Below, piece after piece: positions 33,701-41,868 of a stretch of 48,705 nt of DNA. Source of the DNA: Sphingobacteriaceae bacterium (lineage in GTDB: Bacteria; Bacillota; Sulfobacillia; Thermaerobacterales; RSA17); NCBI GenBank assembly GCA_035303785.1, contig DATGRI010000036.1, positions 1-48,705 on the forward strand, given 5' to 3'. The notes beneath the pieces were generated by a model. It was given only the letters and a program-made list of their open reading frames with translations, did no database searches and was not told the DNA's origin. The first letter of the stretch is position 1. Each line of letters begins with the position of its first letter. A program made the position numbers and the translations under genes.

Positions 33701-34651
33701 TTGGCTGAGGAGTTGACCGGGCTGAACCAGCCGCCGGCCCGCCATGTCATCTGGGTTGTGGCCCAGGGACTGGGAGCCGATTCACTGGATTTCTATGACG
33801 GCGAGGGCAACGGCCCCAAGGTGGAGGCACCCAACTTGAAGGCCATGGCCCGGCTGGGCGTCCGGGTGGGCCATTGCTCCGGGCTGGATCGGCGGGATCC
33901 CGGCCATTCCGTCGCCTACCTCCTCAGCAGCGGCCTGGCCGGTGACGGCGACCCCGCCGCCGTCCGGCGGCAGGCCGGGGACCAATGGCTGCCCCGCCGG
34001 GCTTCCCAGCGGGACAAGATGTGGCTCAGCCTCCTGCCCCATGCCGAACTTGACTGGGTGGTCCAGGCCAACGACGACCTGCCCCGGTGCGAATTGGCCG
34101 TCAACCTGCCGTCGCCCGCCGCAGGCATCCACTGGCCGGACCTCATCGGCGCCTCGCCCCGGGTGTGGGTGGACAACCTGGAGGACGGCGAGGAGATGCA
34201 GTCTTTTGTCGGGCGCATCATCGACCGGTTTCCCGGCGTGGCCACCCAGATCCGCCAGGGCAACGCCCCCGAGGGCGCCATGGAAGCCTGGCTGGAATGG
34301 CTGGGCGACGCTTTCCTAAGGTCCGTCTGGTACTCCCTGCCCCGGTCCACCGGGATGATGGCCTTTCTATACCATCCCGGACCCGAATGGTACGGCCGGC
34401 AGGCCGGCGAGGCGGGATACATCCGCGGTGTAGAAGCGGTGGACGATCTGGTGGGCAGGCTCCTGGTGCTCCAAGACCACGACCAGGTGGGCGGCGACAT
34501 GCTGGTGGTGGTGTCAGGGGACTACGCCTGGTCCCAGGCAGCCGAAAACCGGGTGCCGGTGCTCATCCTGGGGCCGGGGGGCGAGTCCGGCCTCCGGGTG
34601 GAGCAGTGCAGCCTGGCCGACGTGACCCGCCTGGTGGCGGCCAGTTTGTGA
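33701..34651 (+). CDS. Alkaline-phosphatase-superfamily-like protein lacking metal ligands
   Basis: A 316-residue protein I could not assign to a named family. Its pattern follows the phosphodiesterase/phosphoglycerate-mutase branch of the alkaline phosphatase superfamily: HVIWVVAQGLGADSL, then APNLKAMARLGVRVG, then AGYIRGVEAVDDLVGRLL, and MLVVVSGDYAWS before VPVLILGPGG. At each metal-binding position the usual residue is changed: Asp to Gln22 (AQG for DG), DxxGH to EWYGR, and SDH to GDY. It has no signal peptide or membrane helix. TTG 33701 is nine bases after GAAGGAG. It is downstream of pyrE and probably co-transcribed. The fold is inferred, and activity appears unlikely. Confidence 0.6.
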   Translation: MAEELTGLNQPPARHVIWVVAQGLGADSLDFYDGEGNGPKVEAPNLKAMARLGVRVGHCSGLDRRDPGHSVAYLLSSGLAGDGDPAAVRRQAGDQWLPRRASQRDKMWLSLLPHAELDWVVQANDDLPRCELAVNLPSPAAGIHWPDLIGASPRVWVDNLEDGEEMQSFVGRIIDRFPGVATQIRQGNAPEGAMEAWLEWLGDAFLRSVWYSLPRSTGMMAFLYHPGPEWYGRQAGEAGYIRGVEAVDDLVGRLLVLQDHDQVGGDMLVVVSGDYAWSQAAENRVPVLILGPGGESGLRVEQCSLADVTRLVAASL

Positions 34652-34669
34652 GCGCCACGGCTCCGATAA

Positions 34670-34983
34670 GTCACTTTATTGCCCATCCCGGCGCTGCTTC
34701 GCAAAGTGTGACGCATCTGATCCGGGCTTTGCCTGGCACTGTTTGAGTTTTTGGATCTCGGAACCGGGCCAAGTGCCCGGGCTTTAGGCCAAATTCAGCC
34801 TTATTGCCGGGCTTGATGAGGTAAATTGTGCCGATCGGCTTTCATCCAGGCCAAATTCACCCTCAAAATTCGACCCCCTACGACCCAAAAACTCAAAATC
34901 TCGCCCTATAGGCTCAAGAAGTATATCTATAGATTTTGCGGATTCTCAAAACCAAGTCGTTCAACAGACGTATTTCACCGGCC
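34670..34983. repeat. Direct repeat copy 1 (noncoding)
   Basis: The core (34670-34945) matches 35080-35355 base for base in length, without any net insertion or deletion over 276 bases and with roughly 25-30 substitutions. Similarity resumes in a shared end, TTTCACCGGCC. Composition is near half A+T, far above the flanks. The first 40 bases form an imperfect hairpin (GTCACTTT with AAAGTGTGAC). A second stem pairs GCCCGG with CCGGGC near 34774-34812. The motif GGCCAAATTCA occurs twice inside each copy. The nature is unknown; an eroded mobile-element end is one possibility. Confidence 0.85.
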
Positions 34984-35079
34984 TCGGATCTGCCCCGCGG
35001 CCGGTCCCGGTCGAAATGGCCGACGCCATGCTGCCGAGGGGGCAGCTGGCCCTGGGATATCGATTCCAACTGAAGATTT

Positions 35080-35415
35080 GTCACTTTATTGCCCATCCCG
35101 GCGCCGTTGGGCAAAGTGTGACGCATCTGATCCGGGCTTTGCCTGGCACTATTTGAGTTTTTGGATCTCGGAACTGGGTGGAGTGCCTGGGCTTTAGGCC
35201 AAATTCAGCCTTATTGCCGGGCTTGATGGGGTAAATTGTGCCGATCGGCTTTCATCCAGGCCAAATTCACCCTCAAAATTTGAACCCCTACGACCCAAAA
35301 CCTCAAAATTTCGCCCTATAGGCTCAAGAAGTATATGTATTGATTTTGCGGATTCCCATTATTTCACTCATGAGGAATCAAAACAAAGCCCATTAACAGC
35401 AGATTTTCACCGGCC
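35080..35415. repeat. Direct repeat copy 2 (noncoding)
   Basis: Second copy of the 276-base repeat, offset by exactly 410 bases from copy 1. Its first hairpin is stronger than in copy 1, because TTGCCCA pairs with TGGGCAA. In the second stem GCCTGG faces CCGGGC, keeping pairing through a G-U wobble. About 60 further bases precede the shared end TTTCACCGGCC, compared with about 38 in copy 1. Confidence 0.85.
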
Positions 35416-35485
35416 CTGGAGTCCCAGAGTCCCGGAGCTCAGGAGCCCCGGAGCACCGGGCTCCCGGCCTAGCGGCCGGCCCTGG

Positions 35486-35517
35486 GCGAAAGAAGGAGCC
35501 GGGGCGTAGTCCCCGGC
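35486..35517 (-). terminator. Likely terminator for the DUF1540 gene
   Basis: GCCGGGG (35498-35504) and CCCCGGC (35511-35517) form a perfect 7-bp stem with a six-base loop. On the minus strand it is followed by TCCTTCTTTC, a pyrimidine-rich run. It lies about 80 bases past the stop of the minus-strand gene. Confidence 0.5.
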
Positions 35518-35597
35518 TTGTGTGCGCTGGCTTGTGCTGGCTGAAACCGTTGTGCCGTCTCGTTTTATTGGGTGGTTCTGTCGGGTGGTGAGGCGGT

Positions 35598-35813
35598 TCA
35601 GTTCTGCCGGCGGGGCTTGAAGGTTACGCACTGGGTTTGGGCCGAGGTGCGCACCACCTTGCTTTCGCCGATGGCGCCCACCTCCATGTCCCGGCGCCCG
35701 CTGCGGCCGTTAGCCATCAGGGCGGCCACAGTGATCTCCGAAGCGCCGCAGACGTTGCCCTTTTCCCAGTACACGCAGGCGTCAACGGTGCAGTTTACCT
35801 TGGTCACGGGCAT
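35598..35813 (-). CDS. DUF1540 domain protein
   Basis: A 71-residue protein with the DUF1540 pattern: Cys8 and Cys13 in NCTVDACVYWEKGNVC, then Cys22, and Cys62 near the end in TQCVTF. The four cysteines suggest a small metal-binding domain. Such proteins are common in spore-forming Bacillota and have no established function. The ATG directly follows GGGGAGGG. It is a monocistronic gene next to the repeat region, with a hairpin terminator about 80 bases downstream. Confidence 0.85.
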   Translation of the reverse strand: MPVTKVNCTVDACVYWEKGNVCGASEITVAALMANGRSGRRDMEVGAIGESKVVRTSAQTQCVTFKPRRQN

Positions 35814-35985
35814 CCCTCCCCTTGTAGGTTCTCGCTGCGACTGCTTCGTATGCCTGTCTGAAATTGGCGCCGCGGGTGCCCTTGGCCCTGCGGGTGCCCT
35901 TGGTGCCGCGCCCGTTCTGCCGCAGCGCGGACAAACATAAAGACAAACATAAACATGTCTGCGAAATCGGCGGGGAGGGAACCAT
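35814..35985. other. Divergent intergenic region with short tandem repeats
   Basis: GCGGGTGCCCTTGG occurs twice with an 18-base period (35872-35885 and 35890-35903). GACAAACATAA occurs twice with a 12-base period (35931-35953). The AT-rich second pair is a plausible promoter or operator area for either flanking gene, but I cannot assign boxes. Confidence 0.5.
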
Positions 35986-37620
35986 ATGACTGCGGCCGGG
36001 AACCGCCGGCCCCGGTGGACCGCCGCCGTGGCCGGCGCCCTGTTGTCGGCGCTGCTGCTCCTGGCGGGATGCGGCGGCCTCCTGCCCGGCGCCGGGCTGC
36101 CCCAGCGGCCCGACGGTGTGACGGGAGGCATTTGGGAGGAAGCCATTTCCCGGGATCCCCACACCTTGGATCCGGCCCATGGGGTGACCCTGCTGGACAG
36201 CCGCCTCATTGCCATGCTGTTCAACGGCCTGGTGGCCTTGACCCCGGACGGGCGGCTGGTGCCCGACCTGGCGGCCCGCTGGGAAGTGGACGACGACGGC
36301 TTGACCTACACCTTCACCTTGCGGGAAGGGGTCAAGTTCCACAGCGGCAGGGAAGTTTCCGCCGAGGATGTGGTGTTCAGCTTCACCCGGCTGCTGTCGC
36401 CTGAGACGGCTTCCCCGAGAGCATGGGTTCTGTTTCCCATCGCCGGCGCCCAGGCCTTCCATACCGGCCTGGCCGGGGAAGTAGCCGGCCTGGAAGCCTT
36501 GGATGAAAAAACCATCCGCATCACCTTGGAGCAGCCCATGGCCCAGTTCCTGCACCGGCTCACCATGCCCGCCGCCTCGGTGGTGGACGGCACCGCCCTG
36601 CGGTCTCTGGAGGGCGATGGCCCAGGGTCCGCCGGCACCGGCCCCTTCCGCCTGGAGAGGTGGGAGCGGGGCCGGCAGCTGGTGTTCACCGCCCACCGGG
36701 ACTATCACTGGCAGCGTCCCTACTTGGACAGCATCCGCTGGTACATCATGCCCGACCGGGCCGCCATGATCCAGGCCTTCAGCGAGGGCCGCCTCCACGC
36801 CGTCGAACTGACGCCGGCGGAGCTGCGCTACTTGACCGACACCTTGGGCTGGTCGGGGCCCCTGCACAAAATCACCCTGCCCGCCGTCTACTACCTGGCC
36901 TTGAACAACCAGGCGCCGCCCTTGACCGATCCCCTGGTGCGCATGGCCGTCCATATGGCCATCGACCGGGAGGACCTGCTGCGCCGCTGGCTGCCCCGGG
37001 GCTATGTGCCCGCCCAGGGAGCCATTCCCCCGGGCATTGCCGGCTACGATCCCGACAGGCAGCTGCCCGGCTACGACCCCCTCCAGGCCAAGCAGCTATT
37101 GGACCAGGCCGGTCTGGGCACGGGGTTCACCTTGACCATCACCCAGACGCCGTCCCCCGCCTTCCAGCAATTGGGCCGGGAGTTGGCTGAAATGCTGGGC
37201 AAGGTGGGCATCGAGGTTGAACTGCGCACCTTGAGCAGCCGGGAATTTTATGAGGCCGTCGACCGGGGCGACGCCCAGGCCTTCATCATTTCCTGGTACG
37301 GCGACTATCCCGACGGGGAGAACTTCCTATATCCCTTGTTCCACTCATCGGCCTGGGGGGCGGCGGGCAACCGGGCCCGCTTCGCCTCGCCGGAAGTGGA
37401 TCTGATGCTGGCGGAGATTCACAATCTGCCGGATGAAGACCGGCGGGTGGACCTGTACCGCCAGGTGGAGGACGCCGTTTTCAAGGCCGTGCCCTGGGTG
37501 CCCTTGTTCCACCCGGTGCGCTACCACGTCACCCAGCCCCAGGTGAAGAACTATCAACCGGCGGGCTACTACCAAGGGCAGCGCTTGTGGTCCGTCTGGC
37601 TGGAGGAAGACAGCCCCTGA
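35986..37620 (+). CDS. ABC-type peptide-binding lipoprotein (SBP family 5)
   Basis: A 544-residue extracellular substrate-binding protein related to OppA/DppA. A signal peptide ends at a lipobox with Cys29 (LLLAGCGG). Family motifs follow: LMAMLF-like NGLVAL, LAARWEVDDDGLTYTFTLREGVKFHSG, DVVFSFTRLL, TGPFRLERWERG, VRMAVHMAIDRE, and SWYGDYPDGENFLYPLFHS. The ATG has GGGGAGGG upstream. No permease or ATPase genes adjoin it, so it must work with a transporter encoded elsewhere. The ligand is probably a peptide but cannot be specified. Confidence 0.9.
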   Translation: MTAAGNRRPRWTAAVAGALLSALLLLAGCGGLLPGAGLPQRPDGVTGGIWEEAISRDPHTLDPAHGVTLLDSRLIAMLFNGLVALTPDGRLVPDLAARWEVDDDGLTYTFTLREGVKFHSGREVSAEDVVFSFTRLLSPETASPRAWVLFPIAGAQAFHTGLAGEVAGLEALDEKTIRITLEQPMAQFLHRLTMPAASVVDGTALRSLEGDGPGSAGTGPFRLERWERGRQLVFTAHRDYHWQRPYLDSIRWYIMPDRAAMIQAFSEGRLHAVELTPAELRYLTDTLGWSGPLHKITLPAVYYLALNNQAPPLTDPLVRMAVHMAIDREDLLRRWLPRGYVPAQGAIPPGIAGYDPDRQLPGYDPLQAKQLLDQAGLGTGFTLTITQTPSPAFQQLGRELAEMLGKVGIEVELRTLSSREFYEAVDRGDAQAFIISWYGDYPDGENFLYPLFHSSAWGAAGNRARFASPEVDLMLAEIHNLPDEDRRVDLYRQVEDAVFKAVPWVPLFHPVRYHVTQPQVKNYQPAGYYQGQRLWSVWLEEDSP

Positions 37621-37633
37621 CCAGGGGCCGGCT

Positions 37634-37676
37634 ATTAAAAGGAAAGGCGGCGGGTCCCATCGGGAGACCCGCCGCC
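37634..37676 (-). terminator. Intrinsic terminator of the HtrA-like gene
   Basis: GGCGGCGGGTC (37646-37656) and GACCCGCCGCC (37666-37676) form a perfect 11-bp stem. Read on the minus strand the hairpin is followed by TTTCCTTTTAAT, a good U-rich tract, 31 bases after the stop codon of the minus-strand gene. On the plus strand no U tract follows, although the hairpin may also help end the convergent transcript. Confidence 0.8.
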
Positions 37677-37706
37677 GTTGCCCGATCCATTAAAGGTCTT
37701 CTTTTT

Positions 37707-38669
37707 TCAGCGCTGCTTGCCGCCGAAAGGCTCCGGAATTTCTTCGATCTTCACGTCCAAGGAGAGGACGTTGTCGCCCCGCAGCACCTTGAGGGATGCC
37801 GTTTCGCCCACCGACAGGCCTTCGATGGCCCGGCGCAGGCTGCCCACCGAGGAGATTTCCCGGCCGTTGCAGGCTACGATGAGGTCGAACACCTGTAGAC
37901 CCGCCCGCTCCGCCGGGCTGTCGGGAGCCACCTTAGTGATGAGGGCGCCCCGGGCGTAGGGCAGTTCGAACATCTTGACCCACTGGGCATCGATGCGCTC
38001 CGTCTGGCCTTCGATGCCCAGCCACGGATGCCGGGCCCGGCCTTGGTCCCGCAACTCCCGGTAGACCCGCAGGGCCAAGTTGATGGGAATGGCGAATCCC
38101 AGGCTTTGGGCCCCCGCCATCATGGCGGTGGTCACGCCCACCACCTTGCCGTCCAAGGTGGCCAGCGGCCCGCCGCTGTTGCCCGGGTTAATGGCGGCGT
38201 CGGTCTGGATGAGGCCGTCCAAGGTGCTGCTGCTGGTGATTATGGACCGCTCCAAGGCGCTGACCACGCCGAAAGTGACCGTCCAGTCCAAGCCGAAGGG
38301 GTTGCCTACGGCAATGACCATGTCGCCTACCCGCAGGGATTCGGAATCTCCCATGGCGGCAGGCTGCAGATCTTCCACCCCCGGCACGTGGAGCACGCCC
38401 AGGTCCAGCCGGGTGTCCGCGGCCACTACGTCCGCCCGGGCCCGCCGGCCGTCGATGAAGGTGACGGTGGGGTGGGGCTCCTTGGCTACTACGTGGGCAT
38501 TGGTCAGAATGTATCCTGCGTCGACGATAATACCCGAGCCCAGGGCTTGGACCCCGGGGCCCTTGCTTTCCCAGCGGCCCGGGCCGATCTGCACCACTGC
38601 CGGGCCAACCAGTGCGGCTGCCTCGGCTACCATGTCGTAGAGGTTGTCGCTTATACCGGCCACTGCCAT
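37707..38669 (-). CDS. HtrA/DegP-like serine protease without signal peptide
   Basis: A 320-residue trypsin-like protease with the triad His59 (LTNAHVV), Asp89 (DTRLDLGVL) and Ser165 (INPGNSGGPL), followed by a PDZ domain (about 225-310, with SPAERAGLQVFDLIVACNG). Unlike most HtrA proteins of Bacillota it has neither a signal peptide nor an N-terminal membrane helix. The region upstream of the ATG offers no alternative start encoding one. It may therefore act in the cytoplasm. A strong terminator follows. It is divergent from the SLH-GH18 gene. Confidence 0.9.
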   Translation of the reverse strand: MAVAGISDNLYDMVAEAAALVGPAVVQIGPGRWESKGPGVQALGSGIIVDAGYILTNAHVVAKEPHPTVTFIDGRRARADVVAADTRLDLGVLHVPGVEDLQPAAMGDSESLRVGDMVIAVGNPFGLDWTVTFGVVSALERSIITSSSTLDGLIQTDAAINPGNSGGPLATLDGKVVGVTTAMMAGAQSLGFAIPINLALRVYRELRDQGRARHPWLGIEGQTERIDAQWVKMFELPYARGALITKVAPDSPAERAGLQVFDLIVACNGREISSVGSLRRAIEGLSVGETASLKVLRGDNVLSLDVKIEEIPEPFGGKQR

Positions 38670-38974
38670 ACCCCCCGGCTGCCCCAGTGAGAAAAACCGT
38701 CAACGTCACTGTTGCCGGACCAGGGCCAATGGGTTTGCTGTTTTTTGACGTTTCTATGTTTACCCCTATGCTAATGGCACGGTTTTCCCATGTCAAATCC
38801 CCGCCGCCCGGGGAGTGCGGGCCCCGGCCCAAACGGCAGAACATGGCGCCGGGCCTAGCCTTTCCCAGCCTTCCCAGGGCAGGAGGCCCAAGGCCTTCCG
38901 CCGAACCCACCGGGCGATTCCTGGCATCCCTGAATTTTGCAATATTACAGAATGTTGTGGGAGGCGCAAGAATT
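38670..38974. other. Divergent intergenic region htrA/GH18
   Basis: About 305 bases without a gene. The right end (38935-38955) is AT-rich; CTGGCA (38921-38926) and TATTAC (38943-38948) are a possible weak promoter for the plus-strand gene. A second AT-rich part (38730-38790) may hold the promoter of the minus-strand gene. Nothing else is recognised. Confidence 0.3.
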
Positions 38975-40684
38975 ATGCTGGGCACCCAATCCTTGTGGAA
39001 TGTCCGGAGGATGGCCGGGGGAGGGGTCAGGGGCCGGGTCCTGGCCCTGGCCTTGGCGGTCCTGGTCCTGACGGCATCCCTGCCGGCCGCCGGCGGCAGC
39101 CTTGCCGCGGCCTGGGCCGCTCCCGCCGCCGAGGGCGATGCCGCCGGCTTCACGGACCTGCAAGGCCATTGGGCCCGGGAGATCATCGCCCCCTTGGCCC
39201 GGGCGGGCATCGTCCAAGGCTATCCGGGGGGCTTGTTCAAGCCCGATCAGCCCATATCCCGGCTGGAGTTCACCGTCATCCTGGCCAGGGGCCTGGGGCT
39301 GGCGGGCGACGCCCGGGGATCCTTGCCCTTTCCCGACGCCGGCGCCATCCCGTCCTGGGGCCGGACCGGGGTAGCCGCCGCCTATGCCGGCGGTTTGATC
39401 CGGGGTGATGCCCCCACCGGCGCCTTCAACGGCCACCGCCCCCTGAACCGGGCCGAATTGGCGGCCATGCTCCACCGGGCCCTCCTGGCCCAGGCGGGCA
39501 GCCGCCTCCAGGAAGAAGCCGGCGCCAAGCCCGATTTCGGTGACTGGTCCCTGATCCCCCCGTGGGCCCGGGAAGCGGCCCTGGACTTGGGTTCCGTAGG
39601 CATCATGGCCGGCCGCCCCGGCTCCTTGTTCGCCCCCACGGCCCCCGCCGCCCGGGCCGAGGCCGCGGCGGCCCTGGGGCGCCTCCTGGCCTGGCTGGCG
39701 GGAGAGGAGATCCCCCTTCCCGCCGGCTCCTTCATCGCCCTAGCCTACGCCTACGGCGCCCAGCCTCTGCTGGCCGGCCGCCCCTTGACCAGCGGTGATG
39801 GGCAAATTTCCGCCCTGGCCCACGTGGGCTTCCGCCTCCATCCCGGCGGCGCCCTGTCGGGACAGCCCGATCCGGGCCTCATCGCCCGGGGCCGGGAGGC
39901 GGGCCTGAAGGTGCTGGCCGTCGTCAACAACGACGGCCCCCAGGGCTTCAGCCGGGCCGACGCCTCGGCCCTGCTGGGGGACCCGGCCCACCGGGCCCGG
40001 GCTGTCCAGGAGATCCTCCGCCTGGTGCAGGGTCATCAATATGACGGCATCAATTTAGACCTGGAAAACGTGGATCCCCGGGATAGGGACCTGCTGACGG
40101 CCTTCGTGGCCGAACTGCGGGACGCCCTGGCGCCCTCCGGCTACCTGCTCACCGTGGCCGTGCCCGCCAAGGTGGCCGACGACCCCCACCACCAGTGGTC
40201 GGGCGCCTTTGACTACGCCCAACTGGGCCGGCTGGCGGATTACATCATTATTATGACCTACGATGAGCACTGGGCCGGCGGATCGCCGGGGCCCGTGGCC
40301 TCCCTGCCCTGGGTGGAGCGGGTGGTGGCCTACGCCCGGCGGCAAATGCCGGCGGGCAAGATCGTCCTGGGCCTGGCCGCCTACGGCTACGACTGGCCCG
40401 TCGGCGGCGGGGCCGCCAGGGCCTTGAGCGCTCCCCAGGCCATGAACCTGGCCCAGGCCAACAACGTGGCCATCCAGTGGGACGACACCGCCCAAGCCCC
40501 TTACTTCTCCTATTGGTCCGGGGGCGTCCGGCGCATCGTCCACTTCGAAAACCGCCACAGCGCCGCCTTCAAGCTGGCCTTGGCCCGCCGGGAAGGCCTG
40601 GCCGGCGTGGCCTTGTGGCGCCTCGGCCTGGAGGAGCCCGACCTGTGGCAGGTTCTGGCTGCCGCCGGCAGGCCCATGCCATAG
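38975..40684 (+). CDS. Exported SLH-domain GH18 glycoside hydrolase
   Basis: A 569-residue secreted protein. A signal peptide (about 13-48) is followed by three SLH domains (about 59-105, 120-170 and 185-235), which anchor proteins to cell-wall polymers, and a C-terminal family-18 catalytic domain (about 245-565). The active-site motif is DGINLDLEN, with Asp357, Asp362 and catalytic Glu364. Other barrel features are IIIMTYDEHW and LGLAAYGYDW. Its closest style is the spore cortex-lytic YaaH/SleL group, so it may hydrolyse peptidoglycan. ATG 38975 has GGGAGG ten bases upstream. Confidence 0.9.
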   Translation: MLGTQSLWNVRRMAGGGVRGRVLALALAVLVLTASLPAAGGSLAAAWAAPAAEGDAAGFTDLQGHWAREIIAPLARAGIVQGYPGGLFKPDQPISRLEFTVILARGLGLAGDARGSLPFPDAGAIPSWGRTGVAAAYAGGLIRGDAPTGAFNGHRPLNRAELAAMLHRALLAQAGSRLQEEAGAKPDFGDWSLIPPWAREAALDLGSVGIMAGRPGSLFAPTAPAARAEAAAALGRLLAWLAGEEIPLPAGSFIALAYAYGAQPLLAGRPLTSGDGQISALAHVGFRLHPGGALSGQPDPGLIARGREAGLKVLAVVNNDGPQGFSRADASALLGDPAHRARAVQEILRLVQGHQYDGINLDLENVDPRDRDLLTAFVAELRDALAPSGYLLTVAVPAKVADDPHHQWSGAFDYAQLGRLADYIIIMTYDEHWAGGSPGPVASLPWVERVVAYARRQMPAGKIVLGLAAYGYDWPVGGGAARALSAPQAMNLAQANNVAIQWDDTAQAPYFSYWSGGVRRIVHFENRHSAAFKLALARREGLAGVALWRLGLEEPDLWQVLAAAGRPMP

Positions 40685-40719
40685 CCCAAGGACAAAAGTA
40701 AATCTTTGGCAGGAAAAAT

Positions 40720-41859
40720 TTGCCTGCCGCCGAAGTCTCCCTCATGGCTGGCGACGACCATAGGGTATTCCTGGCCCTGCTGCGTCAACTGCCTGGCCTG
40801 GGCCCCCGCCGGGTGGCCCGCCTGGTGGAGCAGTTCGGCTCGGCCCACGAGGCCTGGCGCCGGTTCGGCCCCCCTTGGCTGGCGGTGCCCGGCATCGGCC
40901 CCCAGGATCTGGCCCTGTGGCGCCCCCTGCGGGAAAAGCAAGATCCCGACCAATTCCGCCGGGCCCTGGGCCGGCTCGGGCTGATGCTCCTCGTCCCCGG
41001 CGATGAAGGCTACCCCCAGGAGCTGTCGGTCATGCCCAGCCCGCCGCCGGTCTTGTTCGCCGCCGGCGCCTTGGGCTACCTGGCCCGGCCCATGGTCACC
41101 ATCGTGGGCACCCGCCGCAGCACTCCCTACGGCCGGCAGGTGGCCTCCCGCATGGCCCTGGACCTGAGCCGGGCCGGGGTCACGGTGGTCAGCGGCCTGG
41201 CCGTGGGCATCGACGGGGCCGCCCACCGGGGCGCCCTCAGCGGCGACGGCGGCACGGTGGCGGTGCTGCCCTGCGGGCTGGACGTCCCATATCCTGCCTC
41301 CCACATTTCCTTGGCCCGCCGGATCCGGCAGCGGGGAGCCCTCCTCAGCGAATACGGCCCCGGCGTGGCGGTGGACGTGGGGCGCCTCCGGGCCCGCAAC
41401 CGCCTCATGGCCGCCCTGGGCCAGGTAGTGGTGGTGGTAGAGGCGGGCCTTAAGAGCGGCACCATGATCACCGTCCGCTACGCCTTGGCCTACGGCCGCA
41501 CCGTGGCGGCGGTGCCCGGCCCGGCGGGCGTATCCTCCAGCCAGGGCTGTAATAACCTTATCCGGGAAGGGGCCCATCTGGTGGAGGACGCCGGCGATGT
41601 TTTGACCCTTCTGGGCATGGCCAAACCCCATGCCCCGCAGCCGGAGGTCTCCTTGACGCCCGAGGAAAGGCTCCTGTATGCTTTGCTAGACGCGGGCCCG
41701 GCTGATTATGAGCAGTTGTCGGCCCGTAGCGGCCTCCCTGCAGGCCGGATCGGTGCAGCCTTGATGCGCCTGGAACTAAGAGGTTTGGCCCACTGCGTGG
41801 GCAATGGCTTGTTCGTCCGGGCGGCTCCCCAAGAGGAGCCGCGCCTGCATAAGGAGTGA
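40720..41859 (+). CDS. dprA: DNA-processing protein DprA (Smf)
   Basis: A 379-residue protein that loads RecA on incoming single-stranded DNA during transformation. The Rossmann-like domain has VTIVGTRRSTPYGRQVA, VSGLAVGIDGAAHRGAL, LPCGLDVPYPASH and VVEAGLKSGTMITVRYAL, with a GCNNLIREGAHL end segment. A helix-hairpin-helix-like N-terminus (about 20-55) and a C-terminal winged-helix (about 310-370) are present. The TTG start follows AGGA. It begins the dprA-topA-trmFO-xerC-hslVU block. Natural competence is not established by this gene alone. Confidence 0.94.
   Translation: MPAAEVSLMAGDDHRVFLALLRQLPGLGPRRVARLVEQFGSAHEAWRRFGPPWLAVPGIGPQDLALWRPLREKQDPDQFRRALGRLGLMLLVPGDEGYPQELSVMPSPPPVLFAAGALGYLARPMVTIVGTRRSTPYGRQVASRMALDLSRAGVTVVSGLAVGIDGAAHRGALSGDGGTVAVLPCGLDVPYPASHISLARRIRQRGALLSEYGPGVAVDVGRLRARNRLMAALGQVVVVVEAGLKSGTMITVRYALAYGRTVAAVPGPAGVSSSQGCNNLIREGAHLVEDAGDVLTLLGMAKPHAPQPEVSLTPEERLLYALLDAGPADYEQLSARSGLPAGRIGAALMRLELRGLAHCVGNGLFVRAAPQEEPRLHKE
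41821..41842 (+). other. Hairpin at the end of dprA
   Basis: GCGGCTCC and GGAGCCGC form a perfect 8-bp stem with a six-base loop inside the last codons of dprA, just ahead of the topA SD AAGGAG. No U run follows, so it may be an mRNA processing or stability element rather than a terminator. Confidence 0.4.
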
Positions 41860-41868
41860 TGAGGTCCG

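Larger units (their letters stand above)
34652..35597. other. Gene-free accessory region
   Basis: A 946-base stretch with no credible gene. It holds two AT-richer direct repeats (34670-34983 and 35080-35415) and then a GC-rich segment with several hairpins (35416-35530), one of which is a likely terminator for the DUF1540 gene. Short minus-strand frames within the repeats lack SD sequences and coding character. Confidence 0.6.

Noticed and set aside
34522-35126. Minus-strand frames in the direct repeats (products beginning MRHTL) as genes
   Set aside because: No SD, no shared length between copies, frames run into unrelated sequence, and substitutions between copies do not favour codon third positions.
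34670-35415. Intact insertion sequence
   Set aside because: No transposase frame, no clear terminal inverted repeats and no target-site duplication are visible; only an eroded remnant remains possible.
35872-35953. CRISPR-like array
   Set aside because: Only two copies of two different short units (14 and 11 bases) without spacers of regular length and without cas genes.
37646-37676. Terminator acting mainly for the plus-strand binding-protein gene
   Set aside because: Downstream on the plus strand there is no U tract; the U-rich run is on the minus-strand side, so it is assigned to the HtrA-like gene.
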